Below are positions 33,917-40,090 of a stretch of 40,090 nt of DNA, in pieces; the first letter of the stretch is position 1, and every line of letters starts with the position of its first letter. The stretch is from assembly GCA_002402945.1 (NCBI GenBank), contig DHGV01000066.1:1-40090 (forward strand), in the 5' to 3' direction. Under the pieces are notes generated by a model. That model was not told the origin of the DNA, searched no databases, and saw nothing but the letters and a program-made list of their open reading frames with translations. Source of the DNA: Pelotomaculum sp. UBA4789. GTDB taxonomy: Bacteria; Bacillota; Desulfotomaculia; Desulfotomaculales; Pelotomaculaceae. Position numbers and translations under genes: made by a program.

Positions 33917-33931
33917 GCCATTACAACACGG

Positions 33932-34804
33932 TTAGATCAGCTCAACCTGCCAGAGAACCGGGCGCCGCATGCGCGCCGCTGAGCTTTTCAGACAGCCATG
34001 TCCGATAAATTTTATACTCTCATCTTCATGTAATTGACATATTGCTTCTCCATAGGTCAAGCCGCCTGCCACATTTACCGGCTGTACCCGGCATAATCCC
34101 TTTTTCTCAAGAGCGGTGGAGGTTTTGCCGCACAGGTGTACAATGGCGCCGTCCAGTTCTCCTTCTACCCTTTTTAAAATATTGCAGGATACCCTGCCGC
34201 TTATTTCCCTGTATATTTTGGGGCCGACTATTTCCAGCGCGCCTGTGGGGTCGGCGTATGATATTATCTTTGCGCCTTTCTCTATTCCAGTCAGAATATA
34301 CTTTACGACACTGTTTTCTATCACTTGCAGTGCTTCATCAATCAAATCTTTATATTTACGAATTCCTTTATACAACGCCATCGAATCTATGAGCAGCGCC
34401 AGTATGGTGAACGGCCCCTCAACATTCAAAGTCACAACATTTCCGTTTTTCCACAGTATTTCAACACAATTCAATACTTCATTGATCCTGCCTCTGTTTA
34501 AGTTCATTTCTTTTATTTCAACCAGTTCTTCAATACTGTTGAATCTGTAGCGTTTAAATCTCGGCCCCGTTTCTTCATCGGGAATAATCACATCAGCCCC
34601 ACAAGCTTCGGCTTCTACTGTCAAACAGAAAGGAACCCTGCACATACAGTCACCCTTATATTCTTTTAAATGCTCAGCAATAACAGCCATGGCATTTTTG
34701 CCGGTATAAGCTTCATAGTAACTTATACCTGTTGCATTAATTATTGATACCGGTATTTCTTCAGGGCTTTCCCCCCGGCATTTAAAATCAACCGCGAGAC
34801 TCAT
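33932..34804 (-). CDS. MtbA/UroD-family methyltransferase, short form
   Basis: This 290-residue protein belongs to the uroporphyrinogen-decarboxylase superfamily that includes MtaA, MtbA and CmuA methylcobamide methyltransferases. It keeps the pattern VPFCLTVEAEACGADV, VEGPFTILALLID and SYADPTGALEIVGP. Its zinc ligands are VHLCGKTS (His and Cys) and IGHGCLK (Cys). About 30-50 N-terminal residues present in MtbA are missing, and the C-terminus ends soon after the last zinc ligand. ATG 34804 has GAGGAG upstream. It lies between the corrinoid activase and pylSc, not beside a corrinoid protein. It may be a second methyl acceptor enzyme or a corrinoid-handling partner of the activase; the methyl acceptor is not determined. 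Confidence 0.8.
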   Translation of the reverse strand: MSLAVDFKCRGESPEEIPVSIINATGISYYEAYTGKNAMAVIAEHLKEYKGDCMCRVPFCLTVEAEACGADVIIPDEETGPRFKRYRFNSIEELVEIKEMNLNRGRINEVLNCVEILWKNGNVVTLNVEGPFTILALLIDSMALYKGIRKYKDLIDEALQVIENSVVKYILTGIEKGAKIISYADPTGALEIVGPKIYREISGRVSCNILKRVEGELDGAIVHLCGKTSTALEKKGLCRVQPVNVAGGLTYGEAICQLHEDESIKFIGHGCLKSSAARMRRPVLWQVELI

Positions 34805-34819
34805 GCAATCAACTCCTCT

Positions 34820-34837
34820 GTTCGAATAAATTCGAAC
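34820..34837. repeat. Inverted repeat between activase and methyltransferase genes
   Basis: GTTCGAAT and ATTCGAAC flank a 2-base centre. It is followed on the plus strand by CTACAA, i.e. preceded on the minus strand by TTGTAGG, the same flank as in the 124-bp repeat units. It resembles the hairpin at 30730-30753. Confidence 0.75.
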
Positions 34838-34854
34838 CTACAAGATTTTCGTGT

Positions 34855-36768
34855 CTAAGCAGGAATTTCATCAAGTATTTGCTGTATATGAGGGAAGGAG
34901 TCTCTGGCATGAGGGAAGCACATCGCATCATAAAAATGCGTCTGAAAATCTGGTTCCGCCGCCGTCTCGACAAACTGCATAAAAGCGGCCACCTCCCTGG
35001 CCTCTAAACGCTTGCCGGTATCCAGCAAAGCCAGTTTAGCGCCCTCCCCTGCGGCATTGCCGACGGCTGTGATATTTTCCAGGTCACAATCAGGAAACAT
35101 CCCGATCACCAGCGCACTCTCCTTATTTATGTAACTGCCAAAGGCTCCGGCCAGGACAACGCTATCCACTTTATTTACGCCTCTTTTTTTCATAAGAATT
35201 TTAGCGCCGGCATATAACGCGGCCTTAGCCAATTGGACCGCCCGTACATCCTTCTGGGTTATGGTTATATCCTGACCAATGGCTGTCCGGGCGGCCCAGG
35301 CCAGAACATATTCCGGTTTCCCGTCTGACCCCTGGCGAATTCTTGGAAAATTAAGCTTTTTGCTGAACCTTCCGTCCGGTTGGATGACGCCTGCTTTAAA
35401 CAACTCGGCAACGGCGTCTATAATACCGGAACCACAGATGCCTTTTACATATGGCTTTGGCGGCGTGTCAGGACACTCTTCCTCTCCGATGACCTTGATT
35501 TCCGGCTCCAAACTACACTGGTTGATCTTAACTCTTTCTATTGCGCCGGGAGCCGCCCTCATGCCAAATTTGATCTGAGCGCCCTCCAGCGCGGGACCGG
35601 TGGCGCAAGAAGTCGACAGCATACAATCCGCGTTGCCGAGGTCGATTTCGCCGTTAGTTCCGATATCTATAACAAGCATCATTTTTTCCTGCTTGTAAGG
35701 CTCTACGGCGATAAGCACGGAGACATTGTCCGCGCCGACAAAGCCGGCCTCAACAGGCAAACAGTGGATATTGCCGCTCCTGGCGATTTTTAGGCCCAGG
35801 TCTCTTGCTTTAATGTTCACAGGGTCTCTTATGGCGGATGCGAATGGAACGCACCCCAAATATTGAGGGTCTATATTCAATGTTATATGATGCATGGCCG
35901 TGTTAAAAACAAGAACCATTTCATAAATATTTTCATGACTTATGGCAACGGCTTGCGCCAGCCGTGCCACAAGCGTGTTTATGTCATCAATGATCATTTT
36001 GTGCAGCCTAGCCAGGCCGTCATCATTCATCATGCAATAAGAAATCCGGGAAATCACATCATCCCCGTAGCGCACCTGAGAATTCATCAGCGAGTCGCGC
36101 TTTAAAATATTACCTGTCGCCAGGTCGCAAAGATAAGCCGCGATCGTGGTTGTTCCTATGTCAACAGCGATGCCGTACATCTTCTCTACCCGTCCCGGTT
36201 CGACAGCTATAATCTCTGTGTCATGCCAAAGGGTAATGGCAGCCTTCCAGTTGCCTTTCCTCAAAATATTAGGCAGTTTCAACAAAACGCTGTAATCGAT
36301 ACTGATATCGTCCTTCAGGTGACTGTAATTGCTTGTCAAAGCATCTTTAAGGCGCGTAAAATCGTCCCTGTAATCCTCTAAAGTCGGCTTTTTCATTTCA
36401 ACATAATATTTTTTTATAGCGGGATTAAGATTGAAAGCCCTCTCTTTAGACGTTTCAAGAATAACTTGTTTAGCGCCATTGCTTTGCTCAGGCACAAAGG
36501 CCAGGACATCTCCCTCTGTTTTGGCACAGCAGGCCAACCTGAAATGATCAACAATCTCCTCCGGCGTCAGCATTAGTTTTTCCTGCTCAGCTAATGGTGA
36601 CAGATTAAAAAACCCTTCTTCAATTTTTACTTTGCACTTGCCACATGTACCAGCGCCGCCGCATGGGGCTTCAAGATCAGCCCCCAACTTCCTGGAAGCC
36701 TGAAGGAGGGTACCCCGGGATACTAAACCACCGCGGCCTGATGGCTGAAAAATAACAGTACACTGCAT
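34855..36768 (-). CDS. Corrinoid reductive activase (RamA/RACo-like), [2Fe-2S] plus ASKHA ATPase
   Basis: Such proteins use ATP to reduce inactive Co(II) corrinoid back to Co(I) so that methyltransfer can resume. The 637-residue protein has an N-terminal plant-type 2Fe-2S ferredoxin domain (Cys36, Cys42, Cys45 and Cys80 or 81: CGGAGTCGKC ... ACC), a linker, and a DUF4445/ASKHA ATPase domain (about 200-600) with YGIAVDIGTTTIAAYLCDL, LVIDIGTNGEID, CATGPALEGAQIKFGM, GICGSGIIDAVAELF and VVLAGAFGSYIN. This is the RACo type; archaeal RamA instead carries two C-terminal 4Fe-4S clusters. ATG 36768, eight bases after GGAGTG, is preferred over 36840, which lies in a palindrome. The stop is UAG; read-through would add 17 codons and end at a UGA overlapping the next start. 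Confidence 0.92.
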   Translation of the reverse strand: MQCTVIFQPSGRGGLVSRGTLLQASRKLGADLEAPCGGAGTCGKCKVKIEEGFFNLSPLAEQEKLMLTPEEIVDHFRLACCAKTEGDVLAFVPEQSNGAKQVILETSKERAFNLNPAIKKYYVEMKKPTLEDYRDDFTRLKDALTSNYSHLKDDISIDYSVLLKLPNILRKGNWKAAITLWHDTEIIAVEPGRVEKMYGIAVDIGTTTIAAYLCDLATGNILKRDSLMNSQVRYGDDVISRISYCMMNDDGLARLHKMIIDDINTLVARLAQAVAISHENIYEMVLVFNTAMHHITLNIDPQYLGCVPFASAIRDPVNIKARDLGLKIARSGNIHCLPVEAGFVGADNVSVLIAVEPYKQEKMMLVIDIGTNGEIDLGNADCMLSTSCATGPALEGAQIKFGMRAAPGAIERVKINQCSLEPEIKVIGEEECPDTPPKPYVKGICGSGIIDAVAELFKAGVIQPDGRFSKKLNFPRIRQGSDGKPEYVLAWAARTAIGQDITITQKDVRAVQLAKAALYAGAKILMKKRGVNKVDSVVLAGAFGSYINKESALVIGMFPDCDLENITAVGNAAGEGAKLALLDTGKRLEAREVAAFMQFVETAAEPDFQTHFYDAMCFPHARDSFPHIQQILDEIPA

Positions 36769-36788
36769 TGCCGTCACTCCGTTTAATT

Positions 36789-36855
36789 GGGGACATTCCT
36801 TCCCTGGTTTGTTTACAACTATCGAATTTAGATTAACCAAGGAAGGTGTGTCCCC
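36789..36855. repeat. REP-like palindrome upstream of the activase gene
   Basis: GGGGACATTCCTTCCCTGG and its imperfect complement CCAAGGAAGGTGTGTCCCC form about 20-base arms around a 25-base AT-rich centre. The GGGGACA end is shared with the elements at 3911 and 9063. It lies between the pylT terminator and the activase start. Confidence 0.8.
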
Positions 36856-36872
36856 TTTCCTATTTGCAATAT

Positions 36873-36934
36873 AAAAAGGAACATAAATATAGCTGCTGCG
36901 GTTAACAGCAGGCGCCGTATATATTTACGTTCCT
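36873..36934 (-). terminator. Intrinsic terminator after pylT
   Basis: AGGAACGTAAATATA pairs with TATATTTATGTTCCT (one G-T pair) around an inner stem CTGCTG/CAGCAG, followed by TTTTT on the minus strand. It lies about 50 bases after the tRNA and separates mtbA-mtmC-mtmB-pylT from the activase-pylSc unit. Confidence 0.85.
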
Positions 36935-36982
36935 CTTTAAATCAATCCAGCATGACTTTTTCACACCAGTTTCTATTAAATT

Positions 36983-37054
36983 TGGCGGAGAGTCCGGGAG
37001 TTACACCCGGCTACACGAATTTAGAGTCCATGCGCTCCTTTCGAACCACTCTCC
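36983..37054 (-). tRNA. pylT: tRNA-Pyl (anticodon CUA)
   Basis: A 72-base gene with encoded CCA folds into the unusual pyrrolysine tRNA shape: perfect 7-bp acceptor stem (GGAGAGT with ACTCTCC), a single base before the D stem, 4-bp D stem with a 5-base D loop lacking the usual GG, one base to the anticodon stem, 6-bp anticodon stem (CATGGA with TTCGTG), loop CTCTAAA with anticodon CTA, a 3-base variable loop TAG, and a 5-bp T stem CCGGG/CCCGG with loop TGTAACT. The short D loop, 6-bp anticodon stem and 3-base variable loop are hallmarks of tRNA-Pyl. It reads UAG. Confidence 0.97.
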
Positions 37055-37080
37055 AAATGTAAATTAAAAATTTTTTATTC

Positions 37081-37164
37081 CGGAATAGGCTACCTCCTTT
37101 GTAGTGTTTTTTGACCCGGCCGGGATTCCGGGTCCTCTAACCCGAAATCCCATGCCGCAATCCA
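37081..37164 (-). other. mtmB-pylT spacer: in-frame extension, hairpin and orphan ribosome-binding site
   Basis: After the terminal mtmB UAG the frame stays open for 24 codons, reaches another UAG (37090-37092), then four codons and UAA (37075-37077). A 7-bp hairpin (GACCCGG with CCGGGTC, 37113-37134) lies in it, followed by A, not T, residues, so it is not a standard terminator. AAAGGAGGTAG at 37090-37100 is a strong ribosome-binding site with no gene after it, only pylT. Confidence 0.7.
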
Positions 37165-38553
37165 CTATTTAGTCCAGTAAGTAAGCCCTAAACCGGTCAT
37201 GATCTTTACTGCCTCATCATATACATCCAGGTATTCCTGGGTAGGAACCAGCTTAACAACGTCATAACATTCTTGAAACGGTTTACCTTTAGGCGGATTT
37301 TTGTAGTCTTTTTCATATATCGCCACAAGCTTGTCCAAAATCTCGTTAACCCTGGCCGTCTCCATTCCGGCGACAGCATACGCCGCTTCTGCCATCATCC
37401 TTGCTTCCAGGCCGGTTGTATAGTTGGTAGCCACACCCTTGGAGGCAGCTACCCCGGATAACACTTCACGGCCACTGGCAGTGTCAGTGATGGCCTGCGC
37501 GGCCGTCTCCAACAAACACATTACAGTACATGGCCCGGCAATAGTGTAGTATTGATTGCCCAGCATTAAATTGGTGTTGGCCTCAATAGCCATGGCGCAG
37601 TGTCCGGCTACGGCCAGAGTCTCTCTGGCTGTAGTTATGCCCCAGCGCACATGGACGGGACCATCCAAATGCCAGGTCGCCTGCGTCATTACAAACGCAT
37701 TAATAGTGGTTGCTACGTCAACAATGGTTGTTTCCTCCAAACCACCTGCATAGCCTCCATATATAGGCATCTGTTCGCACATGATGATATCTCCAGCCAG
37801 TACGTAATGAGCGGTGAAAACCAATGCGCCTACATCAATCTTCAGCTCATTTAACTGGGATACTTCATGGCTGTCAGACTGCCTCATCCCGCCGGGAAAA
37901 TCTGCTGCGATTACTCCGGCAGGAGAAAGAGATGTTTCATTCCCCTACAAGCCCATCCCCGGTCGACCGGCCCTGCTTTGAGCCGCTCGCACCAGTATGG
38001 CTTCGGACTTAACCGCCGCGATTTCCCAGGGACTGCCCGGCACAGGGTCATGGCCTTTTATTGTTTGCAGCACACCATCCACAATGGTGTCTACCAGGGG
38101 CTCCTGCGCATAGGATTGGTGTATGGCCAGGAAGAGTTCTTCCGAACATGGCGCTCCCGTAGGCCCTCCCTGTATGATGGGCGGGCGGGAGTCGGTATAA
38201 CTGCGGCAGCTCAATTCAACCGCGTCTTTTCCTTCACCGTATATGACCCTGGTCGGCGCCGCCGCTATGGAAGCCAGCACCTCTTCTTCGGTGTATTTGA
38301 TTACCCGCTTGGTATCAATACAGTATACACCGCATTCCACCAACATCTCCAAACCAGCTTTAAAGAGATTGTTGATCTGTTCTTTGTCGGTAGGAATGAT
38401 TTGTTTTTTATCCATTTTGATGCCATATTTTTTCTTTAAGGCAGCAGCTGTCTGGGGTATAACCTTGTAGTCCCAGTCTTTTTCATCCATTTTCGGGCCG
38501 CTTTTAGCCCGATCATATATGTCGAATACTGTCAGTGCTTTAGCCAGAGCCAT
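37165..38553 (-). CDS. mtmB: Monomethylamine:corrinoid methyltransferase MtmB (contains pyrrolysine)
   Basis: MtmB transfers the methyl group of monomethylamine to the Co(I) corrinoid of MtmC. The gene is split by an in-frame UAG at 37945-37947; read as pyrrolysine (residue 203) it gives 462 residues, agreeing with Methanosarcina MtmB (458 residues, Pyl202). Sequence is similar on both sides of the UAG: YCIDTKRVIKYTEEE and GRPGMGL before it, then GNETSLSPAGVIAAD, SDSHEVSQLNELKIDV, YGGYAGGLEETTIVDVAT, GNQYYTIAGPCT and ITDTASGREVLSGVA after it. MttB (about 495 residues, Pyl near 334) and MtbB do not fit. ATG 38553 has GGAGGGG upstream and lies one base after mtmC. The final stop is itself UAG, confirmed by codon-by-codon reading. 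Confidence 0.96.
37945..37947 (-). other. Recoded UAG (pyrrolysine) codon of mtmB
   Basis: Plus-strand CTA, minus-strand TAG, at codon 203. The next codons read GNETSLSPAG, in the same frame as the downstream conserved MtmB part. Confidence 0.95.
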
Positions 38554-38554
38554 T

Positions 38555-39217
38555 TTATCCCCTCCTTATTTCCGCCATTAAGGCTTTTGCCTGTTCAACA
38601 GCCCCGGACGCAGTTTCCGCATAAGCGTCCGCCCCAATCTTCGCTACCCATTCCGGAGAGACTGGAGCTCCCCCGAACAGGCATTTAAACTGATCGCGGA
38701 TACCTTCTTCTTTGAGTACTGCAACGATATCCCGTTGGGCGGGCATAGTGGTTGTCATCAGGGCTGATCCGGCAATAATGTCCACTTTGTTTTCTTTTGC
38801 CTGTCGAACTACTTCTTCCACAGCTACATCCCTGCCCAGGTCAATTACTTCAAAACCACCGGCGGATAACATTGTTTTGACAATATTTTTGCCAATATCA
38901 TGGATGTCCCCCTGCACGGTATGTATGAGTATTTTGCCCTGGGAAGCCTTGCTTCTGGCCTCGTCGGACATATCGCCGAAAAGCACGACCATCGCTGTCT
39001 CAAAAGCTTCGGCAGCAAGTAAAAGCTGTGGAATAAACAATTCTCCTTCGTCAAAAAGATCGCTGATAGTTGTCATCCCTTTTGACAATCCTTCATTGAC
39101 GGCAATCAGAGGGTCAATACCGGCTATCACAGCTTCCCCAGCCGCTTCCGCAGCCAGATCACTGTCTGTTTCCTCAATTGCGTTTTTAAGTTTTTCTAAA
39201 ATCTCCTGCTGACTCAC
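38555..39217 (-). CDS. mtmC: Monomethylamine corrinoid protein MtmC
   Basis: MtmC carries the corrinoid cofactor methylated by MtmB. The 220-residue protein has the N-terminal helical B12-binding-2 domain (about 1-90) and the Rossmann cobalamin domain with the signature Asp104-x-His106-xx-Gly109 (VQGDIHDIGKNIV), where His106 is the lower axial ligand, and SALMTTTMP and FGGAPVS further on. The start is GTG 39217, six bases after TAGGAGGT, which overlaps the UAG stop of the upstream methyltransferase. It lies one base before mtmB, the usual pairing. The MtmC rather than MtbC/MttC name rests on this pairing. Confidence 0.93.
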   Translation of the reverse strand: MSQQEILEKLKNAIEETDSDLAAEAAGEAVIAGIDPLIAVNEGLSKGMTTISDLFDEGELFIPQLLLAAEAFETAMVVLFGDMSDEARSKASQGKILIHTVQGDIHDIGKNIVKTMLSAGGFEVIDLGRDVAVEEVVRQAKENKVDIIAGSALMTTTMPAQRDIVAVLKEEGIRDQFKCLFGGAPVSPEWVAKIGADAYAETASGAVEQAKALMAEIRRG

Positions 39218-39228
39218 CTTCTTACCTC

Positions 39229-40090
39229 CTATTTTCCTTTATTAAATTCATCAAGGGCTTCAAAAAAGCTTTCTAAATTAGCTATTGGTATTTCCGGAGG
39301 AAGATCACATCCTGAAGATAAGACAAAATGCCTGTAAGGTTTCATTTTTCCCAATAATGCCTTTGTCGTCCCTTTAACAAGTTCTGTTGTCCCTTCATTT
39401 AATACCCTGGCTGGATCTATATTGCCAAACACTAGATAATCCTCGGGAATTTGAGAAATGACATCAACCATGTCCACCGCGTTACCGAAGTGATATCCTT
39501 TTGCTCCTGTACTAACCATGGAATTTACCAGTTTCACTGTTTGCCCGCAATTATGAAGGACAACAAAGAATCCTTCGTCCTGCACGGCATCCACAATCTC
39601 CTTGACATACCTGGACGAAAACTCATCGCATTGCTTGGGCGCCAACAGACCTGCTGTAGGTTCAGCCAACAACACACCATTTGCTCCCGCTTCCTTAAAC
39701 GCTTTTGCATACGCTATGCCATACTGAGTGCATTTTTCCAATACGATATGAACCGTTTGCTTATCTTTTATGGAAGCTTTTAAAGCACGTTCAATACCCA
39801 TTAAAACAGCCGCCAGAGAAAATGGGCCGAGCATTCCTCCGAATGTCGGACGGTCTGTAATGTTCTGTGCCGCTAATTCAGCAGCTTTCACAAATACAGG
39901 GCCACGACCCGCCTGTATGGAGGGCACCTGCAAACTTTCCGCAGACGCCCGGTCAAAGACGATTTCGTCGGTAACATGAGGAGCTTCCTTGTCCGAAAAG
40001 CTGACCTTACACCCGAAGGTTTGCGCTTCAGATGTCAAATCCATTCCAGTCATAGCGCCAATCATTGCCGGGAATTCAGATATAACATTT
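39229..40090 (-). CDS. MtbA-like methylcobamide methyltransferase, 3' part (cut by window edge)
   Basis: This protein demethylates methyl-MtmC and passes the methyl on. About 286 residues are visible; the frame is open to the window end (NVISEFPAMIGAMTGMDL), so the ATG at 40065 is not the true start. It belongs to the UroD superfamily (MtaA/MtbA/CmuA), with MLGPFSLAAVLMGIERALK, LLAEPTAGLLAPKQCDEFSSRYVKEI and the zinc ligands in VLHNCGQTVKL and LSSGCDLPPEIP. In methanogens the acceptor is coenzyme M; Firmicutes usually lack it, so tetrahydrofolate is the likely acceptor (inference). The stop UAG forms part of the mtmC ribosome-binding site. It starts the visible operon; the promoter is outside the window. 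Confidence 0.9.
   Translation of the reverse strand, partial: NVISEFPAMIGAMTGMDLTSEAQTFGCKVSFSDKEAPHVTDEIVFDRASAESLQVPSIQAGRGPVFVKAAELAAQNITDRPTFGGMLGPFSLAAVLMGIERALKASIKDKQTVHIVLEKCTQYGIAYAKAFKEAGANGVLLAEPTAGLLAPKQCDEFSSRYVKEIVDAVQDEGFFVVLHNCGQTVKLVNSMVSTGAKGYHFGNAVDMVDVISQIPEDYLVFGNIDPARVLNEGTTELVKGTTKALLGKMKPYRHFVLSSGCDLPPEIPIANLESFFEALDEFNKGK

Noticed and set aside
37113..37134. Hairpin after mtmB as an intrinsic terminator
   Set aside because: On the transcribed strand it is followed by A residues, not T residues. The proper terminator lies after pylT.
37165..38553. mtmB read as a pseudogene or as two separate genes
   Set aside because: The single UAG sits at codon 203, matching the known pyrrolysine position of MtmB. 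The frame is unbroken and conserved on both sides, and tRNA-Pyl and the synthetase are adjacent.
37165..38553. Reading the amber gene as trimethylamine methyltransferase MttB
   Set aside because: Length (462) and pyrrolysine position (203) fit MtmB, as do the surrounding sequences; MttB is about 495 residues with pyrrolysine near 334.
40063..40090. Cobalamin riboswitch or methylamine-responsive promoter at the operon start
   Set aside because: The first visible gene is open to the window edge, so any such element lies outside and cannot be judged.

Overview
The window comes from an anaerobic, spore-forming Gram-positive bacterium (Firmicutes). It looks most like the Desulfotomaculum/Pelotomaculum (Peptococcaceae) group. 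The reasons are the gene order ylxR-nusA-rimP ... proS-ispG-rseP-dxr ... cdsA-uppS ... frr-pyrH-tsf-rpsB-codY-hslUV-xerC-trmFO-topA-dprA, a CodY regulator, a YtvI-type sporulation permease, and a bacterial split pyrrolysyl-tRNA synthetase. The species assignment is inference. Nearly every gene lies on the minus strand, so transcription runs from high to low coordinates.

Positions 1-24190 are a conserved core: transcription termination (ylxR, nusA, rimP), an MgtC-like membrane protein, a glycolipid glycosyltransferase, proS, the MEP isoprenoid genes ispG and dxr around the site-2 protease rseP, ytvI, cdsA, uppS, a 55-residue two-cluster ferredoxin, a small PASTA-like protein, frr, pyrH, tsf, rpsB, codY, hslUV, xerC, trmFO, topA and dprA. 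Good sigma-A promoters sit before rimP and rpsB. Intergenic spaces carry REP-like hairpins, including a 124-bp unit repeated in tandem between topA and trmFO.

Positions 24191-26740 are a short accessory stretch on the plus strand: a DUF4405-type membrane cytochrome with a C-terminal four-cysteine tail, and the 5' part of an IS1182-family transposase.

Positions 26740-40090 hold the main discovery, a bacterial pyrrolysine-dependent monomethylamine system. In transcription order it is: mtbA-like methyltransferase (cut by the window end), mtmC corrinoid protein, mtmB with an in-frame amber at codon 203, tRNA-Pyl (CUA anticodon), a terminator, a RamA/RACo-type corrinoid activase, a second short MtbA-like protein, pylSc, pylB, pylC, pylD, pylSn, a molybdopterin oxidoreductase and a class I glutamine amidotransferase. 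PylB, PylC and PylD make pyrrolysine. PylSc plus PylSn charge pylT, which inserts pyrrolysine into MtmB. MtmB methylates the MtmC corrinoid with monomethylamine, the activase repairs oxidised corrinoid, and an MtbA-like protein moves the methyl group on, probably to tetrahydrofolate in such an organism.

Points of special interest: amber serves both as pyrrolysine and as the final stop of mtmB. 9 of the 38 complete reading frames end in UAG, and in two cases the next gene lies in the same frame. A 21-G homopolymer lies just before the pylSc start. Two enzymes not normally linked to pyrrolysine are tightly appended to the pyl operon.
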